Counted from the stretch's first letter, positions 19,131 to 27,250 are shown. The stretch: DNA of 64,000 bases from Streptomyces sp. DG2A-72 (GCF_030499575.1 NZ_JASTLC010000001.1:186001-250000); one strand, 5' to 3'. Made by a program: numbers and translations. Notes: generated by a model not told the origin, from the letters alone.

Positions 19131-20630
19131 TCACCGGTCCTGGATCGGACGCAGCCGGTCCACGGCGTGGTCCAGGGCGAAGGTGGTGATCACTGCCGCG
19201 TGGTCCGAGGGCCAGTCGTTGCCGGTGACGTCGGGCCAGCTGCGCGGGGTGCCGCTGACGAAGGTCGTGGAGTCGAGGACCCGAAGGCCCTCGCCGTTGT
19301 GGAGAACGTAGTCGATGCGGTCCTGTGGTTCGGGGCGTCCGCTGCCGTCCTCGTGCACGGAGTGGATCGGCGACCAGGTGTGGCCGGGGTGCTTCGCCGG
19401 ATCCGGATGGGCCTCGCGGTAGGAGTCGCGCAGGCCCGCCTCCTCGGCGGCCTTCGTCACCGGCCACGCGACGTCCGGCCAGTCCAGGTGGGAGGGGCTG
19501 TTCATGTCGCCGACGAGCACGACCGGGGTGGTGTCGTCGGCCGATGCGGCGATCCTGCGCAGAGCGTCCCGCATCTGTGCGAGCCGCACCTCCTCGTGGG
19601 CGATCAGGTCGGCGGCCGGGAGCACGTCGAAGGCTGCCTCGTAGGGCCCGTACGGCGTGTAGTCGAGATGGGCCGTCCAGATGTCGACCTCCCGGCCCGG
19701 AGCGACCCTGACCCGTACCCCGGCCGCACCGTAGAAGCCGACGTGCTGGTCGCCGAAGTGGGCGACGATGGGGTGCCGGCTGATGATGCCGAGGTTCTCG
19801 CCGGCCCGGTGGTGGTACCAGCCGAGGGCCTCGGCCAGTTCCTGGGCTGCGGTACCTGCCGTCTCCTGGAGGCCGACGATGTCGGCGCCGGTCTCCAGGA
19901 TGGCCTTGAGTTGCTTGGCCCGGTGGTCGTCGACCTTCGTGCCGCCGTGCCACAGGTTCCAGCTCATGACGCGCAGTTCGTACGCGACCAGGGCGCGCAG
20001 GTGTTCCGGGGTGACCCCGACGAGGCTGGTGAGCACGCTCCGCCTGGGTGCCGCGGCGATCGGTGCCAGCGAGGGGACCACGAGAACGGCGCACCCGGCG
20101 GCCTCGGCCGAGCTGGCACCGGTGTGAGTGTCCTCGACCGCGACGCAGCGGGTCGGGTCGACGCCGAGGGCACGGCAGGCGGTGAGGTAGGGATCGGGGG
20201 CGGGTTTGGCGCGCTCGGTGTCGTCGGCGGTGACGGTGACCGCGAACCGTCCGGCGCCGAGGGCGTCGAGCACGGTATCGGCGACGGCTCGGGCAGATGC
20301 CGTGACCAGGGCGGTGGGTACGCCCTCACGGGCCAGGGCGTCGAGCAGCTCCAGGGCGCCGGGGCGCGGCACGATACCGGTGCGGACGCGGTCTGCGAAC
20401 TCCCGGTGCAGCTCGTGGGCGATCTCCGCCACCGGGGTTCCCGTGGCTCCGGCGAGCCAGGCGGCGGTGTGCTCGACGGGGCGTCCGAGCACCTCCGGCT
20501 GGTCCGCCTCGGTCAGCCGCCTGCCGAGTCCGCCCGCGATCTGTTCCACTGCCTGCCACCACAGCCGCTCGGTGTCGACGAGCGTGCCGTCCATGTCGAA
20601 CAGGACCGCCTGGAGCTGCTGTTGGGGCAT
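19131..20630 (-). CDS. Fusion of a HAD phosphatase with an endonuclease/exonuclease/phosphatase (EEP) domain
   Basis: 499 residues. Residues 1 to about 215 are a HAD hydrolase of the beta-phosphoglucomutase type: LFDMDGTLVDTE (nucleophile Asp12, Asp14), VPTALVTASARA, AKPAPDPYLTACRALG and VAVEDTHTGASSAEAAG. Residues about 225-499 are an EEP domain: RVMSWNLWHGG, IVGLQET, LVGDMNSPSH and the C-terminal NDWPSDHAAVITTF with its catalytic Asp-His. EEP enzymes cleave phosphodiesters. A diesterase joined to a monoesterase could strip phosphate from an imported organophosphate in two steps (inference). The start ATG follows AGAGAGCACCC. It lies 57 bp after the ABC ATPase gene and closes that operon. 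Confidence 0.85.
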   Translation of the reverse strand: MPQQQLQAVLFDMDGTLVDTERLWWQAVEQIAGGLGRRLTEADQPEVLGRPVEHTAAWLAGATGTPVAEIAHELHREFADRVRTGIVPRPGALELLDALAREGVPTALVTASARAVADTVLDALGAGRFAVTVTADDTERAKPAPDPYLTACRALGVDPTRCVAVEDTHTGASSAEAAGCAVLVVPSLAPIAAAPRRSVLTSLVGVTPEHLRALVAYELRVMSWNLWHGGTKVDDHRAKQLKAILETGADIVGLQETAGTAAQELAEALGWYHHRAGENLGIISRHPIVAHFGDQHVGFYGAAGVRVRVAPGREVDIWTAHLDYTPYGPYEAAFDVLPAADLIAHEEVRLAQMRDALRRIAASADDTTPVVLVGDMNSPSHLDWPDVAWPVTKAAEEAGLRDSYREAHPDPAKHPGHTWSPIHSVHEDGSGRPEPQDRIDYVLHNGEGLRVLDSTTFVSGTPRSWPDVTGNDWPSDHAAVITTFALDHAVDRLRPIQDR

Positions 20631-20687
20631 GGGTGCTCTCTCTCACAAGGTGTGGGGGGATGCGGTGTGCGCTGCGGCGGCGGGAGA

Positions 20688-21767
20688 TCAGTCCGTACGT
20701 TCGGCGACGAGGACCGGCCGCTGCGGGAGGGAGAGCCGTACGGCGGTTCCCGCCCCGAGTCCGGCCGCCTCGTACGTGGGCACATCGGCCTTCACCTCGG
20801 TTCCGTCGGTGAGCCGGACGGTCAGCCGCGTGGCCGCCCCGAGGAACGCCGTGGCCACCACCAGTGCGTCGCCGGACACGTCCGCCGAGACGTTCACCGC
20901 CTCCGGCCGCACCAGCACATCGACCTCCGTCGCGGCCGGCGCCTCACCGTCGACCGGCAGCCGCTGCCCGAGCGCTTCGACCGCAGCGCCCTTCACAAGC
21001 CCGGGAATCCGGCTCATCGTGCCGACGAACTCGGCGACGAAGGCGGTGGCGGGTCGTGCGTACAACTCGGCTGGGGCCGCGCACTGTTCGAGCCTCCCGG
21101 CTCGCATGACGGCGACCCGGTCGGCGATCGACAGGGCCTCTTCCTGGTCGTGCGTCACGAACAGAGTGGTGATGCCGAGCTCCTGCTGCAGGCGGCGGAT
21201 CTCCTCGCGCAGGGTGAGACGGACCTTGGCGTCGAGTGCCGACAGCGGTTCGTCGAGGAGGAGCACGCGTGGGCGCAGGGCGAGGGCGCGGGCCAGAGCG
21301 ATGCGCTGCTGCTGACCGCCGGAAAGCTGGTGCGGGAAGCGTTCGCCCTTGTCGGCGAGGCCCACCAGGTCCAGCAACTCGGCGGCACGCGCCCGCCGTT
21401 CGGCCGTAGGCACCTTGCGCATCCGCAGCCCGAAGGCCACGTTGTCGAGAGCGCTGAGGTGCGGGAAGAGGCTGTACGACTGGAAGACCATCCCGGCGTC
21501 GCGGCGGTGGGCCGGGACGCGGGTGACGTCCTCGCCGTCGACCAGCACCTCGCCGGCATCGGGGTGTTCGAACCCGGCGAGCATGCGCAGCGCGGTGGTC
21601 TTGCCGCAGCCGGACGGACCGAGCAGGGCCAGGAACTCCCCCGGCCGCACGGTCAGGTCAAGGCCGTCCAGGGCGACGGTCGTGCCGAACTCGCGGCGCA
21701 GGCCCCGGAACTCGACGGTAGCCGCCTTCTGAGCGGCGGCCGTCTTCTCAAGCGTGGTGACGGTCAT
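20688..21767 (-). CDS. ABC importer ATPase (PotA/FbpC/2-aminoethylphosphonate type)
   Basis: 359 residues with Walker A LLGPSGCGKTTALRM, Q-loop MVFQSYSLF, signature LSGGQQQRIALARALAL, Walker B VLLLDEPLSALD and H-loop FVTHDQEEAL. The last 110 residues form a TOBE-type domain (VDVLVRPEAVNVSAD). This architecture energises importers for polyamines, iron(III) or phosphonates. It is the fourth gene of the operon, directly downstream of the permeases (3 bp gap). Confidence 0.88.
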   Translation of the reverse strand: MTVTTLEKTAAAQKAATVEFRGLRREFGTTVALDGLDLTVRPGEFLALLGPSGCGKTTALRMLAGFEHPDAGEVLVDGEDVTRVPAHRRDAGMVFQSYSLFPHLSALDNVAFGLRMRKVPTAERRARAAELLDLVGLADKGERFPHQLSGGQQQRIALARALALRPRVLLLDEPLSALDAKVRLTLREEIRRLQQELGITTLFVTHDQEEALSIADRVAVMRAGRLEQCAAPAELYARPATAFVAEFVGTMSRIPGLVKGAAVEALGQRLPVDGEAPAATEVDVLVRPEAVNVSADVSGDALVVATAFLGAATRLTVRLTDGTEVKADVPTYEAAGLGAGTAVRLSLPQRPVLVAERTD

Positions 21768-21770
21768 GGT

Positions 21771-22583
21771 TCATCCCCGGGAAGCGGTTCGGGAGCGCCC
21801 GCCGATTGTGGTGAGCGCGAGGAGCATGGCCCAGGTGACGAGCAGACTGAGCACGGACACTGCGACGGAGAGCTGAGCGTTGGAGCCGCTGACGTTCACG
21901 ATCCACACGGCGAAGGGCGTAAAGCCCAGCAGCTGCGCGACCGTGAACTCGCCGAGCACCAGGGCCAGCGTGAGGAAGGAGGCGTTGAGCAGGGCGCCGC
22001 GCAGGTTGGGCAGGACGGCCTGGACGAGCGCCTGCGGCCAGCCGGCCCCGCAGCTGCGGGCGGCCTCGACGAGGGTGGATACGTCGATGGCGCGCAGTCC
22101 GGCGTCCAGGGCGCGGTACACGAAGGGCAGCGCCATCACGACGTAGGCCAGGACGAGGACGAACGGGAAGTCCGGGTTCTGGATGGCGACGAAGGTCTGG
22201 AACAGCGGGGTGCGCGAGAGGTGTTCGGGCCCCCACTTCAGCACCGTCCCGATGCCGGCGACGAACGCGATGGGCGGCACGACCAGCGGCAGCGAGCACA
22301 CCACCTCGACGACCGGCCGCAGCCGGGGCGCGCCGAGCCGCAGCGCGACCATGGCGGGCACCATCAGCAACAGCACGATGGCGATGGTGACGGCGGCGAG
22401 CTCCAACGAGAGCAGCAGGCTGGAGACGAAGCCGTCGGTGGAGAAAATCTGACCGTAGGCGTCGAAGGTGATGCCCTGCCCGGGCACGTCGACCGTGAAG
22501 ACCACGGACGCGGCCAGCGGCACCAGGAAGTACAGTCCGGCGAGGCCGAGCACACCCCACCGCCACAGGTTCAGGCGAGCCAT
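21771..22583 (-). CDS. ABC importer permease, second subunit
   Basis: 270 residues from ATG 22583 (MARLNLWRWGVLGLAGLYFL), overlapping the first permease by 13 bp. Six membrane segments are visible. The cytoplasmic EAA loop is VEAARSCGAGWPQALVQAVLP, which contacts the ATPase. The family is the PotC/PhnV-like binding-protein-dependent permeases. A start further upstream would lie inside the other permease and lacks support. Confidence 0.87.
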   Translation of the reverse strand: MARLNLWRWGVLGLAGLYFLVPLAASVVFTVDVPGQGITFDAYGQIFSTDGFVSSLLLSLELAAVTIAIVLLLMVPAMVALRLGAPRLRPVVEVVCSLPLVVPPIAFVAGIGTVLKWGPEHLSRTPLFQTFVAIQNPDFPFVLVLAYVVMALPFVYRALDAGLRAIDVSTLVEAARSCGAGWPQALVQAVLPNLRGALLNASFLTLALVLGEFTVAQLLGFTPFAVWIVNVSGSNAQLSVAVSVLSLLVTWAMLLALTTIGGRSRTASRG

Positions 22584-23470
22584 CGCGCGCTCCGTCGTTG
22601 CAGGGGCAGGTACACGGCCATGACCAGGCCCGCGACGAGGACCATGTCGAGGCTGAGGGCGAGTGCCACGTTCTCCTGGCCGACGAGGACGTTGCCGGAG
22701 AGGGCGTCGGCGATCTGCAGGGTGACCAGCGGGATGGAGCTGCCCACCATGGCGGCGGCGGTGGCATACGCGGCGAAAGCGCTGCCGAACAGCAACACGA
22801 ACCCGCCCAGCAGCGTAGGCGCCAGCACCGGCAACGCCACGTGCCGCCAGTACTGCACCGCGGTAGCACCGTTGTTCTGCGCGGCCTCGCGCCACTGCAC
22901 GCGCAGCCCCTCCAGGGCCGGGGTGATGGTGAGCACCATCAGCGGTATCAGGAAGTACAGATAGACGAGCACCAGCCCCCAAAAGCTGTAAAGGTCCCAG
23001 CCCTTGTCCGTCAGACCCAGGTGCCGGGTCAGCACACCGGCGTTGCCGAGCGTGGCGACGAAGGCGAACGCCAGCGGGACACCACCGAAGTTGGCGAGGA
23101 CCCCGGACGCGGTGAGCACGGCCTCGCGCAGCGCCCGGAACCGGGAGGTCACCACGGCCTGCGCGAGCGGCAGCCCGAGCACGGCACCCAGGGCGGCGGA
23201 AACGGCGGACAGCTTGACGCTGCCGAGGAGAGCCGTGAGATACGCGCCCTGCAGCGAGGCGCTCAGGTTCTCCACGGTGTACGAACTGGCGCCCGTGGCC
23301 GGGTCCTTGACGGTGAAGGCGCCGTCGAGCATGGCCAGGGCGGGGAGCCCGAAGGCGAGCGCGGTGAAGGCGAGCAGCGGGACGACGGCGAGCCAGCCGA
23401 GGGCACGGCGCCGCCGCTGCACCGGAGCGGCGGTCACCGTGTCGTCGACCCGCGTGAGGGTGGCCGTCAT
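22571..23470 (-). CDS. ABC importer permease, first subunit
   Basis: 299 residues from ATG 23470, overlapping the stop of the binding-protein gene by 4 bp (ATGA). Six or seven helices; the EAA loop is WREAAQNNGATAVQYWRHVALP. It pairs with the second permease to form the channel of a PotB/PhnU-like importer. Confidence 0.87.
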   Translation of the reverse strand: MTATLTRVDDTVTAAPVQRRRRALGWLAVVPLLAFTALAFGLPALAMLDGAFTVKDPATGASSYTVENLSASLQGAYLTALLGSVKLSAVSAALGAVLGLPLAQAVVTSRFRALREAVLTASGVLANFGGVPLAFAFVATLGNAGVLTRHLGLTDKGWDLYSFWGLVLVYLYFLIPLMVLTITPALEGLRVQWREAAQNNGATAVQYWRHVALPVLAPTLLGGFVLLFGSAFAAYATAAAMVGSSIPLVTLQIADALSGNVLVGQENVALALSLDMVLVAGLVMAVYLPLQRRSARWLA

Positions 23471-24624
23471 CCGGAGACGGCCTTCGCCCAGCCCTGCCCG
23501 AGGACCGTCTTGGCCTTGTTCTGCTGCTCCTCGGTCGGGAAAGAGGGCGTCCCGGAGACCTCGGGCAGCTTGGCCGCGGCCGTCTTGTCGAGGGTGCCGG
23601 CCTTCTCCATGGCGGGCATCAGGGCCGGGCGGGCGTATCCCTTGAGCCACAGGTTCTGGCCCTCGACGCTGTAGAGGTACTCCTCCCACAGGCGGGCGGC
23701 CGCCGGGTGCGGGGCGTCCTTGTTGATGGCCTGGGAGTAGTACTGGGAGAACTTGCCGTCGCTCGGCACCGACACCGTCCAGTCGACGCCCTTGGACTTG
23801 AACTCCTCGGCGTAACCGGCGTTGAGGTAGTCCCAGTCGATGGTGATAGGCGTCTCGCCCTTCTCGACGGTGGCCGGGGTCGCCTCGACGGGCGTGTAGT
23901 TGCCGTTCTTCTTGAGCTTGCCGAAGAAGTCGATGCCGGGCTGAATGTCGTCGAAGGAACCGCCTTCGGCGAGGGAGGCCGCCCAGACGCCGGCGAAGGC
24001 CGAACCCGACTTGGTCGGGTTGCCGTTGAGAGCGACCTGGCCCTTGTACTGCGGCTTCAGCAGGTCGGCGAAGGTCTCGGGGCACTCCTTGACCCGCTTC
24101 GCGTCGCACCCGATGGAGATGTAGCCGCCGTAGTCGTTGTACCAGCGCCCCTGCCCGTCCTTCTGCTCCGCAGGAATGTCGGCGAAGGCCGCCGCCTTGT
24201 ACGGCGCGAGCAGCCCCTGCTGGGCCGCGCTCAGCGCGAAGGAGCTGCCGAGGTCGAGCACGTCCGGCGAACGGTCCTGGCCCTTGCGCGAGGTGACGGC
24301 GTTGATCTCGTCCTGGCTGGAGCCGCCCGGGTTCTCGACCTCGACCTTGATGCCGTACTTCTTCTCGAAGCCGTCGATGAGGGCGCCGTAGTTGGCCCAG
24401 TCACGGGGCAGCGCGATGGCGTGCAGCGTGCCCTCCGCCTTGGCCGCCTTCACCAGCGCGTCCATGCCGCCGAAGCCGGCGGCGGAAGTGGCGGTGGCGG
24501 CGTTCTTGCCGTCGGCGGTGGTGGACGCGTTGTCGGGGGCGGCGCCGCACGCACTCAGAGCAAGGGCGGCGACGACGGCGAGGGAGCCGCCAAGGACGGC
24601 TGTTCTCGGCAGGGACACAGTCAC
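23467..24624 (-). CDS. ABC importer substrate-binding lipoprotein (PotD/2-aminoethylphosphonate-like)
   Basis: 385 residues from GTG 24624, chosen because GGAGAG lies just upstream. The lipobox is LALSACGAAP, lipid-linked after cleavage. The mature protein is a periplasmic-binding-protein type II fold: LHAIALPRDWANYGALIDGF, VEVENPGGSSQDEINAVTSR, DVLDLGSSFALSAAQQGLLA and ITIDWDYLNAGY. Such proteins bind polyamines, iron or phosphonates, and I cannot decide among them by eye. First gene of the operon; its promoter region contains the palindrome at 24667-24684. Confidence 0.85.
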   Translation of the reverse strand: MTVSLPRTAVLGGSLAVVAALALSACGAAPDNASTTADGKNAATATSAAGFGGMDALVKAAKAEGTLHAIALPRDWANYGALIDGFEKKYGIKVEVENPGGSSQDEINAVTSRKGQDRSPDVLDLGSSFALSAAQQGLLAPYKAAAFADIPAEQKDGQGRWYNDYGGYISIGCDAKRVKECPETFADLLKPQYKGQVALNGNPTKSGSAFAGVWAASLAEGGSFDDIQPGIDFFGKLKKNGNYTPVEATPATVEKGETPITIDWDYLNAGYAEEFKSKGVDWTVSVPSDGKFSQYYSQAINKDAPHPAAARLWEEYLYSVEGQNLWLKGYARPALMPAMEKAGTLDKTAAAKLPEVSGTPSFPTEEQQNKAKTVLGQGWAKAVSG

Positions 24625-24666
24625 GGGTCTCTCCAGGGGGCGCACGAGAGGGAAGGCAGTGCGGAT

Positions 24667-24684
24667 AACTTGTCTGAACAAGTT
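24667..24684. promoter_or_regulatory. Palindromic operator candidate for the GntR regulator
   Basis: AACTTGT-CTGA-ACAAGTT is a perfect 7-bp inverted repeat with a 4-bp spacer. It lies 43 bp upstream of the binding-protein start and 152 bp upstream of the divergent GntR gene. Its AT content stands out from the surroundings. GntR/HutC-family repressors usually bind such palindromes beside their own gene. Confidence 0.65.
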
Positions 24685-24835
24685 GAGCTCAGTAGGCCCG
24701 TCACTGGTGTCGCGTTCGTGAACTCCGGCGAAACCCTGACCTCCACTTCCCTGATTCTTACCGACCATTTCCCATGCCCCTGGGAACTCGATAGGCTGCT
24801 CACGCTGTGCACAGCGATCTAGGCAGAGGGGAAGC

Positions 24836-25597
24836 ATGGCGGCACGACACGAGGAGATCGCCGACGAACTCCGGCGGGAGATCGACCGCGAGGAGTACAC
24901 CGTCGGCAGTGTGCTGCCCTCGGAGACCGACCTCGCGGCCCGCTACGGTGTCTCCCGCGGCACCGTCCGCCAGGCCGTCGCCGCCCTGACCGCCGAGGGG
25001 CTCATCGGTTCTCGCCAGGGCGCCCGCCGCGTGGTCCTGGCCAGCCGCCGCAGCCAGAGCTTCGCCGAGCTGCGCAGCTTCGCTCAGTGGGCGCACGCGA
25101 TGGGGCGCGAGGCGACCGGCCGGGTGGTGGCACAGGGGTACCGCCCGGCAACCAAGGAGGACGCGGTACGCCTGCAACTGCGCGTCGGAGCCCCGGTGTT
25201 GCACGTTCTGCGGGTTCGCGCCCTGGACGGCGAACCGGTATTGCTGGAGCGGACCGTGTACGCCGACTGGATCTCCCCCACCGTAGAGCCGATCGAGCCG
25301 GACTGCCCGTCCATCACCCAACGCCTCTACGACGACACAGGGCTGGTCTTCGCATACGGCGAGCACGTCATCGACGCGGTGGCGGCCGGCGCCCAGGACG
25401 CCGAACTGCTCAGGGTGCGCCGCACCAGCCCGCTCCTTCGCGTTCGCCGGGTCACCACGACCCACGAAGGGCGCCCGGTGGAGTGGTCGGACGACCGCTA
25501 CCGCTCGGACGCCGTGAGCTTCAGCGTGCACAACTCGATCGGGAACAACGCGCTGGCCCGGAAGACCGCGGACCAGGTGTGCTGCTTGGAGTCGTGA
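24836..25597 (+). CDS. GntR-family transcriptional regulator (HutC/UTRA type)
   Basis: 253 residues; ATG after GAGGGGAAGC. Residues 1-75 are the winged helix (HEEIADELRREIDREEYTVG, GVSRGTVRQAVAALTAEGLI) and about 95-245 the UTRA effector domain (VLHVLRVRALDGEPVLLERT, VEWSDDRYRSDAVSFSV). It is divergent from the ABC/HAD-EEP operon and most likely represses it until the imported substrate or a derivative binds. The phosphorus-related gene set fits UTRA regulators such as PhnF, but the ligand is not known. Confidence 0.85.
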   Translation: MAARHEEIADELRREIDREEYTVGSVLPSETDLAARYGVSRGTVRQAVAALTAEGLIGSRQGARRVVLASRRSQSFAELRSFAQWAHAMGREATGRVVAQGYRPATKEDAVRLQLRVGAPVLHVLRVRALDGEPVLLERTVYADWISPTVEPIEPDCPSITQRLYDDTGLVFAYGEHVIDAVAAGAQDAELLRVRRTSPLLRVRRVTTTHEGRPVEWSDDRYRSDAVSFSVHNSIGNNALARKTADQVCCLES

Positions 25598-25609
25598 TCA
25601 CGTGGCGGG

Positions 25610-25647
25610 AAAAGGGTTCGGCGGGGTGATGCTCGGACTGGTAGCTT
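25610..25647 (+). promoter_or_regulatory. Promoter candidate in front of leader peptide 1
   Basis: AAAA (25610-25613), three bases, TTCGGC (25617-25622), a 19-bp spacer and TAGCTT (25642-25647). The same arrangement, AAAA then TTGGCG, 19 bp and TACGTT, precedes the second leader at 42.3 kb. An A-run just upstream of the -35 is the layout of WhiB7-dependent promoters, but the hexamers here are poor matches to a consensus. Confidence 0.35.
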
Positions 25648-25685
25648 CGCTGCCGACCGTGACATCGCCCGAGGAGGTGAGACCC

Positions 25686-25745
25686 ATGAACGCTGTTTCC
25701 ATGTGGGTGCTCCCTCTCTTCGTCACAGTCGGGCGATTGACGTAG
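25686..25745 (+). CDS. Leader peptide 1 (19 residues) upstream of an alpha/beta hydrolase
   Basis: MNAVSMWVLPLFVTVGRLT, ATG to TAG, behind the strong ribosome site GAGGAGGTG. A second leader at 42251-42304 reads MNTVSTWVLPSGVTVGR behind the same site, so MN-x-VS-x-WVLP-xx-VTVGR is kept although only the leader and hydrolase regions are shared. The codons for WVLP overlap segment 1 of the RNA stem structure. This is the layout of ribosome-stalling leader peptides that control resistance or metabolic genes. Its role as a regulator is inference. Confidence 0.7.
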   Translation: MNAVSMWVLPLFVTVGRLT

Positions 25746-25781
25746 GTGTCGCCGGGAGCGCCTCGACAACAAGGCACTCCC
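25706..25781 (+). promoter_or_regulatory. Attenuator with two mutually exclusive stems
   Basis: Segment 1 GGTGCTCCC (25706-25714, inside the leader) pairs with segment 2 GGGAGCGCC (25754-25762), nine pairs with one G.U. Segment 2 can instead pair with segment 3 GGCACTCCC (25773-25781), 8 of 9 pairs. The hydrolase ribosome site GAAAGG begins immediately after segment 3. A ribosome stalled on the leader would block segment 1 and favour 2:3. Confidence 0.6.
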
Positions 25782-25796
25782 GAAAGGCAACAACCT

Positions 25797-26460
25797 ATGC
25801 ACTCTCTGCAGTTCACTGGCGAGTCGTCGTCGAACGGCATGGTCGAACGCGACTTCACCGTGGGCGAGGTCCCCGGCGTGCTCTGGTCGCCCGCACCCGG
25901 CCCCGATCGCGCGCCCCTGGTGCTGATGGGGCACGGCGGCGGCACGCACAAGAAGTGGCCGGCGATGACGGGCCGTGCACACCGCCTCGTGACCAGCGGC
26001 GGTTTCCACGTCGCCGTCATCGACGCGCCCGGCCACGGCGACCGGCCACGCACGTCGCACGACGAGCAAGAGATCGCCGCGCTGTACCGGGCGAGGGCGG
26101 CGGGCGAACCGGAAGGCCCGATCGTCGTCCGCTACAACGCCCACCTGGCAGAACGCGCCGTACCCGAGTGGCAGGCGACCTTGGACGCCCTCCAGGAACT
26201 TCCGGAGATCGGCGCCGAAGGGCCGGTCGGCTACTTCGGTCTGAACGCAGATCACCATCCCGATCGAGTTCGTGCTCCAGTGGGACGACGAGCACATCCC
26301 ACGCCAATCCGGTCTCGCGTTGTTCGACGCCTTCGCCTCGAAGGAGAAGACGTTGCACGCCAACGCGGGCAGGCACAAGGAGCTGCCCAGGTTCGAGGCC
26401 GACAGCGCGGTCCGGTTCTTCGCACGCCACCTCGGCGGAGCGGTCACCTCGCCGGCCTGA
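25797..26460 (+). pseudogene. Alpha/beta hydrolase (copy 1) with internal deletion and frameshift
   Basis: ATG 25797 behind GAAAGG. The first part reads MERDFTVGEVPGVLW-like sequence, LVLMGHGGGTHKKWPAM and VIDAPGHGDRPRTSH, up to GPVGYFGL. There the nucleophile elbow and about 35-40 residues are missing and the frame changes. The rest (ITIPIEFVLQWDDEHIPRQS, FDAFASKEKTLHANAGRHKE) ends at 26460. Comparison with the intact paralogue at 41477-42205 shows the same order (RDFTVGEVPGVLW against REFTLGEIPGILW, LFDAFASKEKTLHAN against LFDAFGSKEKTLHAN) and places the gap exactly. The product cannot be catalytic. Confidence 0.8.
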
Positions 26461-26829
26461 CGTGAACGGTATCGGCGTCCGGCTTGCCGGTCAGGCGCCG
26501 ATACCGCGGCCCCGGTTGTGGACCATGCGGTGGCTGCCGGCAGCCTGCCGGTGCGACGGTTGCCGCCTGCGGGGAGACCGGCTGCGGGAGCTGACGCCGA
26601 CCGACTGACCTGGTGCAGGTGCAGGTGCAGGTGCGGGCGCGTGCAGGGCAACTGCTGCCCTACGACCAGTGGATGGTGTACCAATCGCTGAACTTGGCCT
26701 TCACCGCGCACCCGGACGCCCGCACCGAAGCGGCCCGGCTGCAGTTGAACGACCTGAGGCGGCCGAGCTACGACGGCTGCGCGACAGTCTCCAGACGGGG
26801 CAGGCCGGGCCGTCTCCGGCCGGGTACGG
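26461..26829. other. Degenerate stretch without a supported gene
   Basis: It contains a short GCAGGT tandem repeat (26613-26636) and open but unrecognised frames. It may be the decayed 3' end of the MFS remnant that follows. Nothing firm can be said. Confidence 0.35.
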
Positions 26830-27250
26830 CGGCGGGGAGGAACACGCCGCTGCCGCTTGCCGTTCGGCTGCCGGATCCGGCACCCTGGCCCGCAGCCATA
26901 CCAGCAGCCCCAGCACCGCGACACCGGGCGCGGCGAGCACGCCGGCCACGAGCAGGGGACCGACCAGGGGCTCCCACCTGGTCCATGGCCTCGTGCCCGG
27001 CGAAGCCCAGGCCACGCCCCGTCGCCGCCGTGGCGTGCGACAGCAGCGTGTCCTTCGCCGACGAGCGCACCGCTGTCCCCGGGCGGTCGGCGATCACCGG
27101 AGCGCACGCCGTCCAGAGCACCCGGCCACACCCAGCAGTGGCACCGAGACGGCTGTCAGGGCGTACCCGGCGATCGCCAGCCACCAGAAGCGGGTGCGAT
27201 TGGCCAGCGGGCCGGAGAACAGCCGCAGCCCCAGGGCAGCGAGGGTCCTG
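26830..27250 (-). pseudogene. Remnant of an MFS transporter
   Basis: The minus strand codes in one frame for ALGLRLFSGPLANRTRFWWL and AIAGYALTAVSVPLLG, then in another for AKDTLLSHATAATGRGLGFA, HEAMDQVGALVGPLLVAGVL and VLGLLVWLRARVPDP. 'SAKDTLLSHATAATGRGLGFAGHEAMDQ' positions match the loop between helices 4 and 5 of a family of actinobacterial MFS proteins. Both ends and the continuity of the frame are lost. Confidence 0.6.

Noticed and set aside
19131..20630. HAD domain as phosphonoacetaldehyde hydrolase, making the operon a 2-aminoethylphosphonate pathway
   Set aside because: The motifs are those of the beta-phosphoglucomutase-like group. No PhnW-type transaminase is present, and the Lys specific to phosphonatase was not seen.
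18927..22964. A plus-strand open frame of more than 1300 codons opposite the HAD-EEP and ABC genes
   Set aside because: It is antisense to well-supported genes with all family motifs. Its translation is low-complexity Gly/Arg/Val sequence caused by high GC content.
26613..26636. GCAGGT repeats as a regulatory element
   Set aside because: Four short units of simple repeat in degenerate DNA, with no gene start nearby that would use them.
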